From positions 110,573,588-110,637,587 of the forward strand of contig CM041777.1 in assembly GCA_023374045.1 (NCBI GenBank): a stretch of DNA of 64,000 nucleotides. The letters run 5' to 3'. Each line of letters starts with the position of its first letter. Positions within the stretch are counted from its first letter, which is position 1. Below, one piece after another: positions 33,358 through 44,793 of the stretch. The notes below the pieces were generated by a model. The model did no database searches, was not told the origin of the DNA, and saw only the letters and a program-made list of their open reading frames with translations. The position numbers were made by a program, and so were the translations under genes. Source of the stretch: Limonium bicolor (lineage: Eukaryota; Streptophyta; Magnoliopsida; Caryophyllales; Plumbaginaceae).

Positions 33358-34510
33358 TCTCTAAGATTACGTCTGATGTGAATTCAGCGCATTATTTGGA
33401 TTCCCGTACATCAGGTTTGAGTGCTGATTTTGCATCCAAGGCTGCCTGTTGTACTGACCAACTGCATGCTTCCTCGATCTGCCCCATCTCAACTACCATA
33501 GGTCAGTCCTTATATTCATGATTGTCCCCGCACTGAGAGTAGCAGACATCACTGGAACCATTCTTGACAGTTTGCACAGATGTCTCTCCCATGGTTAGCT
33601 GCTCGAGCATCTTCGCCATGTTATTAACTATGGTACTTAAGTGGGCCCGGTCAGCAGCTATTTGCTCAATCATGGGGTCTGGAGTCCGAGAAGAGGTATG
33701 ACCAACTGTAAAAACTCTTCCACCATTGCTACTCCACTGGCGGAGCTCCTCACAGTAGGACTCCATAGCAATCATGAACTCTTCTCCGCTCTTAGCAAGC
33801 AGATTTCCACCTAGTGCAGCTCTAACCTCACCTCTATGTTCATCTTTTAGTCTTTGGAAGAACCCCTGAGCCAAGGATGTAATGTTCTGACCGTGATGAG
33901 GGCACTGGTGAAGCAGCTCCTTGAATCTATCCCAGGCTTCGCAGACTGTCTAACTGCCAGACTGTTTGAAGGCTGTCAGACCAGCAATCATCTGTCTGGT
34001 CCTGGAGATGGGGATGTACTTCTCGTAGAATCTTTTTGTCATCTGCTCCCAAGTAGTGATGATACCTGGTGGCAGACGGTGGAACCATTTTGATGCCTCC
34101 CCAGACAAACTGTCCTGGAACAAGCACAGTCGAGCATACTCCTCTAGTCCTTGAGACATCCCCAACCAATCTAGATGTACTAGAAATCAATGGACATGGT
34201 CGAGCGCATCAGCTGGGTCTGCGCCTGAAAAGGTTCACGCAAGGTGATTCCTAACAGCATTTGTTTGATGGCTTGGTTTGAGTTTCTGCCATTCTGTTGT
34301 GAGTTCTGTTGTAAGTTGAGGTAAAACCACAGGGCCTCTTCAGGGAGCAGCTGGTGGACGATTGATTCTTCCCATCATGGCTTGCTCATTATTCGCTGGT
34401 CCGTTCGCAGCCATGGTGAAAGCAAGTGCTCTTCTTGCTTGACGAGCTGTACAGTTGATCTCTAGGTCTAGATTAAATCTTGGTGGTCCTCAAGATCGGG
34501 TACCGTGCAT
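33358..34510 (-). pseudogene. E1 gag, 5' half, minus strand
   Basis: Reads from the ATG at 34510 (MHGTRS, then a tga where E2 has Arg) through NLDLEINCTARQARRALAFT, GEASKWFHRLPPG, FYEKYIPISRTRQMIAGLTA and AQGFFQRLKDEHRGEVRAAL. It continues to CYSQCGDNHEYKD, where the last zinc-knuckle Cys is a stop. There are at least four frame breaks. The fragment is cut at 33353 by the LTR. It is nearly identical to the plus-strand copy at 49613-50725; the 123-residue ORF at 33503-33874 is the same protein as 50209-50580. Confidence 0.85.
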
Positions 34511-34816
34511 TCACCAAACACCTGCACAAATAAAACACAGAAATTAAAGTTAGTTCTGATCTGAAACAAGAATAAACAAACTATTAAATACTAAAATGTC
34601 TAAATAACAGATAACAAAATAAACTACAATAAAATTAAAGTTAGACGATACTAATAAATACAAAATTGTAATTATGATGAAAGTAAAATAAGTAATAAAT
34701 AAATAATGAAAGTAAAATAAACAAATATAACTTAAACAAAGTAAATTGAAATAAAATAGAAATAAAATAAAGTCAAAACAATTGACAACCAGGGCAAAGG
34801 ACTAGACAAAGTCAAG
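34511..34816 (-). mobile_element. E1 gag leader, A/T-rich
   Basis: Region between primer-binding site and gag, minus strand. It is rich in aataaaat on the plus strand and noncoding. The E0 leader at 48491-49207 is similar but longer. Confidence 0.65.
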
Positions 34817-34834
34817 TCCCCGGCAACGACATCA
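34817..34834 (-). promoter_or_regulatory. E1 primer-binding site, decayed
   Basis: On the minus strand it reads tgatgtcgttgccgggga. It differs from the tRNA-Asp site by three transition changes at the 5' end, of the kind left by deamination of methylated cytosine. Confidence 0.75.
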
Positions 34835-34837
34835 TTT

Positions 34838-34889
34838 TGCAAACAGGGAAAATGTTATACTAAAAACTATGCATATTTCACACCTATCA
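34838..34889 (-). mobile_element. E1 5' LTR of only 52 bp
   Basis: On the minus strand it starts tgataggtgtgaaatatgca and ends acattttccctgtttgca, three bases before the primer-binding site. It joins the first 20-odd bases and the last 30 of the usual 1.5-kb LTR, with everything between missing. It matches the LTR at 58320-58371 at 51 of 52 positions and is flanked by the same 5-bp duplication. Confidence 0.85.
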
Positions 34890-34894
34890 CCGGA
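34890..34894 (-). repeat. E1 target-site duplication, 5' copy (tccgg)
   Basis: ccgga on the plus strand, tccgg on the minus strand, directly outside the 52-bp LTR. Its partner is at 58372-58376 in opposite orientation. Both lie inside CDT1-like coding sequence. Confidence 0.85.
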
Positions 34895-36216
34895 CTCATC
34901 AAAGGTTGCTTACCGGACTGGAGTACAAGCATCTTTCGAGGGAGTGGCAAGAATGTTGTTAGATGCCTTGTTCTCATCTCCAATGGCGGTAGTTATTGTC
35001 TTGGCTGCGGGAGACATCAGCAGACTAGTAGCTGGAAGCTGGGCTGAAGTTTTCCGGGATTCAACGTCCAATCTTGTAGAAGAAACACTCTCTTTGTTCT
35101 CTTCTACCAAGGCCAGGGAAATCTTTGTCACAGAAGAAGGGATCAAATGAAAACTTGAGGCATCCTCAACTTTACCAAGGAGGCTAGAAGCTCTTCTAGA
35201 GATACTTGAATGAAAGCGAGGGGAAAAGTGTGAAGCTGGCACAACAGGGATGGAGCAGATATCAACACCACAATGTTTTATTTCCCGCTTAGGTTGAAAG
35301 AATAGAACTGGCAATTTAGCCTCGAGGACATCTTCTTCCTGCACAGAGAGAACTGACAATCAGCTAGGAGATGATGTAGACTAGGACCTCAGTGGTGCCA
35401 AAACTACCGTGCAAGATTCATTAACAAATCTATCAGAAGACTGTCGTTACCTCACTGTGGTATTTTAAGTAATCCACAACACGGGAGCGGAAGATAGTAC
35501 TCCAATCTATAGTGAATGAATCATAGTTGAATGTTATGTGTAGATCCTCTTCCCTACATTCAGTCTGGTCATTATTCACCAGAATTGCCTCAGGCATTAT
35601 GTGCTTCAGCTGGGCCAAGTGGGAAATAGTTAACGTCCTATATTCATAGCCAAAAGTTTAAGTTAGCAGGAGTTGAATACCAATATACAACATTAATCTA
35701 CCAATAGACAAAAGATAATTAGAGCAGTGTACGTAAGGATAAAGTATGAACTAAAAGTTCTTACCTGCCCATTAACGATTCAACTTTCGATCTGATGGTA
35801 TTAAAGTAAAGAACTTACACAACATCTCAAACCTAATTCATTGACATACTATCAATAGCATTTTAATGCTGTATAAATCTTCCATAATGAGTTCAACAAG
35901 CTCCAGAATGTTGGAAATATTGAGCGACAATCCATACAGATATATGATCAACCAATAAGGACACTCATCTACAATTCAGAAAAGATCTCAAACTTTCTGT
36001 GCAAGCATAGCATGAGCAATTTATCAAATTCTAAAGATGACAGCCCAAAACTAACAGTTTATAAGCAATCAAATGACAAATAGTAACTTCCAAACGTAGT
36101 CAGTGACTGTAAAGATGTAATTTTTGGAAACAATACGAAACAACTTCTTACTTTTCTGGAGGTTCGATGGAAGCCTTCAAATTTTCCCGTCTACCGCCAC
36201 CACTACCACTTCTCAT
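34890..36216 (-). pseudogene. CDT1: CDT1-like DNA replication licensing factor, N-terminal and middle exons
   Basis: Minus-strand exons are recognisable at 36152-36216 (MRSGSGGGRRENLK), about 35765-35930 (ending IRSKVESLMGR), 35451-35637 (TLTISHLAQLKHIMPEAILV, the conserved geminin/MCM-binding fold block) and 34890-35338 (EEDVLEAKLPVLFFQPKREI, then a Ser-rich linker to ATPSKDACTPVR). Introns have gt/ag ends. CDT1 loads the MCM helicase at origins with ORC and CDC6. The copy is broken: exon 2 needs a one-base correction, a taa follows CTPVR, and an Athila element is inserted after atgagtccgg. The reading frame resumes as MSPDYDKSETPTKL at 58,377 on the other strand. The known family also has a longer N-terminal region with PIP-box or Cy-type motifs that I do not see here. 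Confidence 0.8.
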
Positions 36217-36760
36217 GGTTTGCGAGATGCAGTAGTTCCAGTGAATAATCTCTGCAGAGGCACAGACACAAGAAGAGAATGAAGAAAGGCGCAGCCGGTT
36301 TCCAGAATGCTCATCGTTTACTTCACAAGGTGCGACAGAATAACAGCAGCTTCTTTTATGTTTGATTCCAAAACAGCAGGGCTACTATGCTACTACTTAT
36401 AGTGACTATCGTTTGCTTCCTGGTGTAACAGAAGAAACATAACTTCTACTGTTATAATTGACAGAAGGGAAGAAGATAAGTTTGAGTATATTACCGGTTC
36501 TATAACGGACAGTTTTAAGCCTTTCTTCATTCTGGTGTGTTAATGCTCATCTTTGCTTCAGAAGGTGCAATAGATGAAATCAAAACTTCTATTGTTATAA
36601 TCACTAAAGAGAAGGAGATAGATTTTAGTATATTTGCGGTTCTGGATTAAATAGTTTTCAGCCTTCTTCATTCTGGTGTGTGAGATGCAGTAGTCCTGTG
36701 CTTTATCCCAGCTTAATCACATTACTAGGGAAAAGAAAGTGTCAGCTCATTTTCAATCAT
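36217..36760. repeat. Upstream flank of the CDT1-like gene with tandem duplication
   Basis: The 5' flank (minus-strand sense) contains a diverged tandem repeat of about 140 bases. cttcattctggtgtgt occurs near 36,526 and 36,668, and acttctattgttataat-type blocks recur. No other gene is seen. Confidence 0.6.
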
Positions 36761-38565
36761 TGCCTCTGTTTTGTTTCTGCTGTTTGGATAATGTTTGCGC
36801 ACGCTAACAATTAATATATCAAAGTGATCCAGGATTCGTATTTGAGTCAAATCCTTTGAGAATTGATTAATACGACCAGACTATGGTTATGACGTTAGAC
36901 CAGAAAAAACGGGTTGGTGAAGCTAGTAAAAGATACAAAAAGTTGAAACAAGTGAAGCTGCTGTTAGATTCATCTTTATGATTTATCAAAGCTGGATGAC
37001 GCAATCATGCGTTTCCATGACTTTACACGAGTAAAAGACCATTTGCCTTCATATGCTACCTTATTGCTTATATTTATGGGGTTTTTTTTCCTTAACAGAA
37101 GCAAAAACAGGACCTATATCGTTGGTAGCAGGCTAGCAGCAGGTACTTTGCTATTCTTGCCATATATATGTTCATCGATCTTTTAAAAAGAATCAAACGG
37201 TTCCAGTTCATCTTGTCCGATCGACGCCATATAGACACATTAGAAATCAGAATTTAAATAATATAAAGGGCAGTATTATGATGATTAATCCCTTAAACTT
37301 TATTTTTTTTTAGATGATTTTGCTGAAACATGAAGCTCTCAAAGTAGAGAGCATGGAAGACAAGCCACAACATCTGGACCAAGGACTTAACATATCAAGT
37401 GCAAAACATGACGAAAATTCTGAAGATGATCACGGCTTGGCAGAAGAGCAACATTCAGGAACAGATAGTTCACAAAATCGGTTAAATAAAAACCACCAAT
37501 TGCAAACCTAGCAACTTCTTAAACCCAACGTTAATGATCTAATACCTACTGAGACCAATAGACTGGACGAACAGCTTACCTCTACCACGCCTATTTCCAA
37601 TTCCTAGTAGCAACTGATGGGGTTTGTACGAAGATCACCGAAGAAAGTGGCAATGTCGTTGACGGTCAGGAGGCAAGATTGAAACCTGCTTCACTGGGCC
37701 ACGATAGAGGAGACCTATCTGACAGAAATTGAGCAAACCGGGATCTGCACGAGTAGTGGGGAAAGAAATCGAAAAAGAGAGGCTACTTTGAGCCACGATA
37801 GAGGAGACCTATCTGCCAGAAATTGAGCAAACCGGGATCTGCATGAGCAGTGTGGAAAGAAATTGAAAAAGGACAGTCGAGAAAGAGAGGCAACTTTGAG
37901 TTCTCTATTTCATTCAAAAAGTTAGGGTGTCGGGAAGCGGTACCTGAAAATTTAAATAAAGTAGAATTTTGGTTATTTGCGTATAATTGATATAACTAAA
38001 TTTAATAATAATATTTATTTTAATTGATAATCGTGTTAATTCATAAATTGAAAAAATTTATACTAATAAATGTTAATTAGCTGATAACAGAAGTTTCTGA
38101 AATACTAAACTGAGAAAAGAGTGGAGGGACAACTATTACAACGGTTATCTGTAAAGTGGTTGAGTAGTTCTAGTGATTTGGATGAGACTAGTGAGACTTA
38201 GGAGACGACGAGCGAAAACCTAATTGACTAAAGTGGGTGAATCAAAGATTGAGTAAATATAGATGACATTACAGAGTTAAAAAAAGATAAAAATTTATAA
38301 AAATATTTTGATAAAAGATCGGTTATTACGGATAGTCGTAGTTTGAATTTTTATATATGGTTATCCGAAATTTAATAATCGTTTTCTTACCCTGCAAAGA
38401 GAATTCTTATATGTAAATTACAATGTACCCTAAGTCCTATAATATAGAACTTTACAAAAAGATTACATTATGTATTAACAAGGAGAGAAACGGCGTCGTT
38501 CTTAACAAAGGAAAGTAACAACGTTGTTTCCTTTTGTCTTATTTTATCTTCCCCTCTCAAATCCT
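36761..38565. other. Intergenic DNA, no supported gene
   Basis: Mostly AT-rich. An ORF at 37314-37511 (65 residues, acidic, Gln/Asn-rich) has no recognisable family and I do not call it. The section ends at the stop codon of the copia fragment. Confidence 0.45.
37698..37885. repeat. Tandem duplication, 94-bp unit
   Basis: gccacgatagaggagaccta begins at 37698 and again at 37792. The units share the gagcaaaccgggatctgca block and differ by a few substitutions. Confidence 0.85.
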
Positions 38566-38766
38566 GGATCTATTTTTATAGTCATTGAGGCATGTAGGTG
38601 ATACGGGTGGTTCAATTCGATCAAATTGTTCTTGATATTGCTTCCCAGTAGTGATCTTTGTCAACATGATCTGTCGCTTGTCCCTTGGTGAGACATGTTC
38701 AGCCTGTATCAAGCCTTCTTTTATCTTGTCACACATAAAGTGAAAATCGATTTAGATGTGCTTTGT
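38566..38766 (-). pseudogene. Ty1/copia pol C-terminus (part after the solo LTR)
   Basis: Minus strand: KHI, a stop, then IDFHFMCDKIKEGLIQAEHV and LTKITTGKQYQEQFDRIEPP, ending in tga at 38566-38568. This is the tail of copia RNase H (usual form HIEVDYHFVRE). It is continuous with 41693-41835 once the solo LTR and one tttgt copy are removed. Confidence 0.85.
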
Positions 38767-41692
38767 TGTAATACCCCACATTTTTAGTCAAACCCTAGTA
38801 GGAACCCTAATAGACGAAAGTCTCGGTATTAGTCCCCGAAGGTCGGGGAACTCTTGGAAACCCTAGTTTCTGAAGGAGATAAGCATCCGAAAATGGTCAT
38901 GAAGTTCTGAGAGCTTGAGAAACCCTAGTGGTGGGGAATCACCCAAGAAACCCTAGAAAACCATAATCTCCTAAAGTTCTGAAAAACACTGAAATTTCAG
39001 GGAGTTACTTAGAGTCCAAGAAGCCCCGGTCAATCGTGGTCAAACTTTGGCCAACCTTGGTTCAACCTCGGTCAGACATTGGACAATGGTCAAACCTTAG
39101 TCAATGGTCAACTTTGACCATGATGATGCAGTGATGATGCAGTGATGATGCAGTAATGATGCAGTGATGATGCAGCGATGATGTTGGCATGACATAATGA
39201 TGATGTAAGCGTTGAGGTGTCAAGAGATGAGAGGCTACACATGGTCCAATTAGGAGAAGCCACATGCCACTTTACTATTGGACAATAATTAGAACCAATG
39301 AGAGCTAGCCAAGTGTCCTAATATTATTAAGTATCCTTGACCTTTTCTAAATTAATGTTCATGACACTTGTCCCCCTTATTTAATGCAATTCAGCCAAGG
39401 TGGAGGGCTTGGATTTAACCTTAAGAAGAGATAAACATTACTTATTCATTATGATTACAATTTAGTAAAAAGGGGGAGATATTTTCGGCCAAGATAAGAA
39501 GGAGGGGCACCGACTTCATCTCTTCATTCTCTTCTTCACCCACGCCATTAGAACACTCAGGAAAAACCATAGAAAACGTGGAGCTCCATGGGAGGAGAGA
39601 AACCAAGGTAAACTAAGTGAAATCAAGAAGGAAATTCACATTTAAGGAAAGGGAATTGAGCTGCATAGGAGGACTACACCCATAGCTGGTTTATTAGCTT
39701 CAATAGCAAGAGGAAACCCAGGAGAGAAGGTGTCATGGCTAGAAGGAACCAGGTAACACTTATGCTCACCAAAAACTCACCTTAAGGCATGTTTTCTCTT
39801 TGATTTCTCTAGATCTGTCCACTCCGAACCCTAGCTGCTCTTGAGCTGAAATTTTACAGTGTTTTTAGGATGATAAAACTAGGCTACGCTGATAAAATCA
39901 CTCCCAAACACCTTTGGGAAGTTAGGTAATCCTTAGTTGCTCTAAAAGAGGAAACAATATGTCTTAAGACTCCGAGAGTGCAACCGGTGAGAGTTTGTTG
40001 TTTTTGGTGTGTTATTCTGACTATTTATGGTTAAGGGGAACTACCTTGGGTGGTAAAACACGTTGGTATTCAGAAAAATTAAGAACTAAAGCTAGGGGTG
40101 TGAAAATGAGCCTTAAGCTTTAGGAAATGGTTAGATAGGTTCCCGAACTCCTTTTAAGCTGAACACTTGAGGGAAATATTATATTGTGAAGCAGATCCAT
40201 GTTCAAAAAGTCATGTCGAAACTCCTTTGGGAAGTCATTCGAATTATTAGGAAGTGATTTGGGTTAAAGGTATGTTTTAAGCTTGTATAAGTGTAATTGT
40301 GTATTGGTTATTGGATTTAATGGTTTATCTGGTCATTATGGTCCTAATATGACTTGTGGTTGAAGTTTTAAGAGGTGGTGAAGTGTAAAATATATAAGGG
40401 AGCCCTGTAAGGTTATATATGTGTGTTAAAACTTGGAAATAAGGAAAATTGTGTTTAAGTGTGGTTTTGGGGTGTTTTGTTGCTTGGCTTATCCTTGAAA
40501 GGCTTTGGAATGATTTTCGGTGACTACTCTAGGTGTGGAATGCTTGTTGATCTGTGATTGCTAAGTGAATGCTTGATTTTGATTGAGTGGATATTCAGGT
40601 GGAACAAAGTTAGACAAAGTCTAACCTTATACATGGTTTTAATTCTAAAGGTGGATTGTTTGTACTTTAATATGTGATTAAGCTTGTCTATTGCTAACCT
40701 TTGGTTGGTGGTTATTTTGAGCTATTTTATATGATTGTGGATGATCTTTATATGTTGGAAAGGTTGATATTACTTATGGTGGCGGAAGTGTGAAGTTGGA
40801 AATATGCATTTCAAACTGTTGAGCTATGGTTAGCTCCTTCAAACTGTCGAGCCATGGTTGGCCATTCACTGAATTTTCGCTCCTACCAATGTATTGGAGC
40901 TAAGCCATCATGATCTACTCTATGGACTAATGATTCATAGGGGGTGTGCACACTTAAGGACATGGGGTGAGGTGGTGAGTTATTTGTCTAAGGGGCCGAG
41001 AGCCTAGAAGCTCTTTGTCGAAAGACCGGTGTGCCCGCAGATTGGTGGAAGGATATTGGGATGAGATACGATCTGGTGGATTAGAGATGTATATGGCGGC
41101 GAAAAGTGTTATGTGATTTCCAAAATAATATTGGATTTATGTCTCTTGTGAAATTGTTGTGATTGTGATATCATTATGAACAGGTGGTTTGTGTTAAGGT
41201 AAAATGTCTCAAGAAAGGTAAGTGTGTTGTGAACTTGTGTTTTGTGGTTGATAACATGGTTGTTTGTGCTGCTGTGTGCTTTTATGCTGCTATAAAAAGG
41301 TTTTCCAAAGAGAAAATGAATTTTACATGGTGAGGTATTTGTTACTCAGTTTCACTGATTTTGTGCAACCCCTTCGTGTGTTTGTTTGGATTTATGGTTA
41401 CAGGTGAAGTTAATTCTTTGTGTGATATTGCTCTTGAGCTTGGGACAAGGGAACGTGCCGACATAACTAGGAATTTTATTTATTTGTAAGTGGCAAACTC
41501 CTTGGAGCATGTTCCGGGAGTTAGGTTGTAGGTGGATTAGCCTTAGCATCCACACTAGTTGGTGTGGGTCTGGCGGTAGCACTCCGGTTGGGCTTAGGTG
41601 TTATTTAGTCTTCCGCTGTAAAATATTGTAGAAACTTGTACAAGTAAAAAAAATAGGGTGAAAAAATAGGGTGTAAAAACCGGGGTGTTACA
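38767..41692. mobile_element. Solo LTR, 2926 bp, tgtaa...ttaca type, TSD tttgt
   Basis: Starts tgtaataccccacattt and ends aaccggggtgttaca, short inverted ends typical of chromovirus (Tekay/Del-like) LTRs. Exact 5-bp duplications tttgt lie at 38762-38766 and 41693-41697. No internal region is present. It interrupts copia coding sequence between HERT and KHI. Clade assignment rests on terminal sequence and length only. Confidence 0.88.
39115..39180. repeat. 11-bp tandem repeat tgatgatgcag, about six copies
   Basis: The unit repeats with single-base variants within the solo LTR. Confidence 0.9.
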
Positions 41693-41835
41693 TTTGTTCT
41701 CTCGTGCAAGACGGGGTTCTTAGCAATGTATATCGCTGAAAGGTTGTCACATTTTACTGGGATAGAAGACATACCATTCACTAGCTCTAAGAGAAGTCGT
41801 GTTAGTCATGCAAGTTCACCAGTTACCTGCTGTGG
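41693..41835 (-). pseudogene. Ty1/copia RNase H fragment (part before the solo LTR)
   Basis: Minus strand: TGELA, stop, LTRLLLELVNGMSSIPVKCD, then NLSAIYIAKNPVLHERT. The CDN...A..A.NPVLHERTKHI block is diagnostic of plant copia RNase H. A tga replaces the usual Trp of ELAWLTRLL. Confidence 0.87.
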
Positions 41836-42562
41836 AGGGTGATTTTTCGGTATGAGGGGGGTCCATCTAAACATGGTCTGACTAAAAAGCCTAGATCCTA
41901 GAAATGCCATTCTGTGGAGGGTGAGAACCCGTTATTCATGGCATCCCTCAAATACCTACTAAATCGTCCGTCTTTCCCAGAAAGCGTAAAGAGGAGTGCA
42001 AGTGTGCACTACACCCGCTCTCAATGGGCTCCACGCGGACTTATGCCTCTATAAGGCGGAGTTTACTAGAGTCGCCACCTAGTTTGACCTAAAGAACTAG
42101 GAAAGGATGAGAAGGGGGTTCTAAGAACCGTTAGTTGACTCTGATGTTGTTCCTTATGGATAGGACTTATCTGGTCGCGTCAGAGATTCTATTGTAGGTT
42201 CGTACTGGGTTACACCCCTCGGAAGTGGCAACGACCACGACTTCGGATTGGTGCCCGAGGAAACCTCGGTCCCCAATTGTCAGGATTGCCTTCTTTCAAA
42301 ACCTTACTTAGAGAGATTCAATTTAAAGCCAAAGGATAGGATTGAGTGTGGACTAAAGAACGGATGATTTCAAAGAGTTTGGAGAAATAGGCTGGTCTTG
42401 AAATGAATGTCGAGAAATTTTGATTGTTTCTGAGAGGTCTGAGGTTGTTTCGACTTTCACAAGATTAATGGTATGCTGGGAGTTTTGAGAAGCAAAAGGA
42501 TACTTTGGTTATTATATTTTGGAGTCATAAGGCGTTTGGATCATTTGCTGGAGTTAAGGAGT

Positions 42563-42680
42563 TTTTGGTCATTTTGTAGGGCTTAGGGGTATTTTGGTCA
42601 TTTTGTGAAGTTGAGGGGTATTTTGGTCATTTTATAGAGCTGATGGGTATTTTGGTCATTTTGTGAAGTTGAGAGGTGTT
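42563..42680. repeat. 29-bp tandem repeat, four copies
   Basis: ttttggtcatttt begins at 42563, 42592, 42621 and 42650, with gaagttgagg or similar between. Confidence 0.88.
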
Positions 42681-43225
42681 CGATTCTTTGGTGGAATTGA
42701 GGAGTATTTATAAAGAATGGTCAATTCTTGAGATATGAAAGCGGATATTTGGTTTACCGGTGTATGGGTTTTGAGAATGTTTCATATTTCTGATCACTAG
42801 GGTTGTTCGGGTGTATTTAAGAATAAGGAGTCCTATGTTACTGAGACTTGTGACTTCGAGTTTGCTTAGGAAAGGGTTGAGAAGTGCCTATGGGTCAAAG
42901 CTCTAATGACAGGATTTGATTGATTTATTCAGAATTGTCTCTCTTTAAATTTTAAAACTGAAAATCATTTTTGTTGCAAAAGGGCGGATAATCCCGAGGG
43001 ATTACCCTATGTACCCCCTCGAACACGACACTTAACTAATAATAAGTGCCGAGGCTCGAAAGATGGGGCAATGAATTTATGTCGAAATAAAGGATTTAAA
43101 GAGAAGTATCATGAATGGGATACTCTTAGTCAAACCCTAAAAACGTCTGTAACTCCCGGGTTTAAAACATTAAAAGTCGAAAATACTGAAATCGAGTGGA
43201 AGGGAGTTAGACGATTCTAAAATCC

Positions 43226-43372
43226 CGGCTGCAACTAGGAAGGCCGTTACTTCCCTAGCGCCCCGCCTTGTAGAAATCTAGGCTGCAATTAAGGGAGGTT
43301 TGTCACCCTAATGCCCCGCCTAAAGAGATCCAGACTGCGACAAGGGAGGTTATGACCCCAGTGCCCCGCCTC
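43226..43372. repeat. About 50-bp tandem repeat, three copies
   Basis: Each copy has a gctgca or actgcg block, agggaggt-type sequence and ends gccccgcct (43260, 43313, 43363). Confidence 0.8.
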
Positions 43373-43839
43373 GGATTTTTATTTTGGAAAGGGAGACAAG
43401 CGATGATCTAACCATGGGTGAAATGTGTTGAAGGGGTTAGACATTTCTTGCTCCCTGAAAACGGTTTATTTTTCTCTTTTTTTTTAGTTAAAAAAGAACT
43501 AAGTTTGGAAACTTTTGAAGTTGTTCGGAATTCTCTGTAAAGAAACACTGATTTTGAGAAATGTTTTAGGAGAAAACTTTCTGTATATGTGAGAAGAACT
43601 TTCTACAGTTGAGAAGAGTTTTCTGTTATGTGAGAAGAGTTTTTCCTTTAAAATTCTACAAAGTGGTTTCTTTTGAAAACTTGAATAAAATGATGGTTTG
43701 AAATTCCTTGAAGGTTTTTTGGATTTTGAAAAGAATTTATAAATTGGGTTTGAAGTGAATGTGTCAAAACTGAATTGAGATTGAAAACGAATTGGATTTA
43801 AATTGGATTGGGTCTGAATTGAATTGAATCGGGCTTGGA

Positions 43840-44600
43840 AACGGGCTAGGTCGAAGTTGGACCAAGTAAAAGTCGGGTTGGTCAAAGTTGAATCGAGTCA
43901 AAGTTGGGTCAAGGTCAAAGTTTGGGTTGGTCAAGTTTGAACCAGGTCAAGGTTGGGTCAAGGTAAAAATTCGAGTTGGTCAAAGTTCAGGTTGACCAAA
44001 GTTGGGTCAAGGTCAAACTTGGGTTCAGGTTGAATCGGGTTTTGTTTGGGGTTTTGGGCCGAATTAGGCCTTGTTGGGCTTTTGAGCCTTGTTTGGTGTT
44101 TCGGGCCTTGGTTGGACTTTTGGGCCAAATTGGGCCTTGGTTGGTATTTCAGGTCAAATTAGGCCTTATTTGGGCCGAATTGGGCCTTGTTTGGGTCATT
44201 GGGCCGAATCGGGCCTTGGTTGGACCTTTGGGCCTTGTTCGGTGTTTTGGGCCAAGTTTTGGCTTGGACGTGGGCTTTTGGGTTTGGGCCGTGTGTTTTC
44301 TAGGCTTGGGCCGTGCTTGGGCTTTAAATTGGGCCTCATGTTGGACTTTGGAATAGGCCTCGAATTGGGCTTTGAAATGGACCTCGAATTGGGCTTTGGA
44401 CTGGGCCGGATTGGACTTTGATGGGCCGGATTGAGCATGTGGGCCAAGTTTAAGTATGTGGGCCAAGTTTGGAGATGGGCTGATGTTTGGAGAGATTGGG
44501 CCGGGTCTGAAGTGTGCTCGGTTTGTGAGCTTTGGGTCGAGTCTGAATTGGGCCAAATTTGGAGATGGGCCGAGATTGATCTTTGAGCCGAATTGGGTTT
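43840..44600. repeat. Short-period repeats: ttgggtcaaggtcaaa, then gggccttggttgg
   Basis: The first family runs to about 44,045 and the second, based on gggcc, from 44,050 to 44,600. They generate long repetitive ORFs in several frames (44,149-44,723) that are not genes. Confidence 0.8.
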
Positions 44601-44788
44601 AGGCCAAAATAGAGTTAATGAAATTGTGGGTCTGATTTTTGGTTTTTTTAGAAGAAGTCTTGAACTGTGTTTATGAGTGAATGGATTTTGTCCCCTTTTT
44701 TTTTTTTTACTTCCGAATGACAAGGGATTTGAAATTATTTATTATAATAATAAAATGTGGTTTGGGTTTAGGGGTCACCGTTTACTAG

Positions 44789-44793
44789 GTGGG
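44789..44793 (-). repeat. E0 target-site duplication, second copy (gtggg = cccac inverted)
   Basis: Lies directly outside the terminal tgcaaacagg of the inverted LTR at 44794. Its partner is cccac at 15556-15560. Confidence 0.65.

Larger units (their letters stand above)
41836..44788. mobile_element. Repeat-rich noncoding element of unknown type (possibly Tat/Ogre-like LTR material)
   Basis: Nearly 3 kb without conserved coding, starting where copia homology stops and ending at the E0 target site. It holds a gagtcgccacctagtttgac segment (42070-42089), which resembles sequence I associate with Tat/Ogre elements, plus several short tandem families listed separately. No LTR pair, primer site or polyprotein was found, so type and borders are uncertain. 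Confidence 0.4.

Noticed and set aside
35281..35288. Perfect E2F-type site tttcccgc, fitting an S-phase gene
   Set aside because: It lies inside coding exon 4 of the CDT1-like pseudogene, not in its promoter.
37314..37511. 65-residue acidic ORF
   Set aside because: No family, no promoter or splice context, and preceded by T-rich sequence; chance is likely.
44149..44723. Long Pro/Ser/Lys and Gly/Leu/Trp-rich ORFs on both strands
   Set aside because: They are translations of the gggcc short-period repeat.
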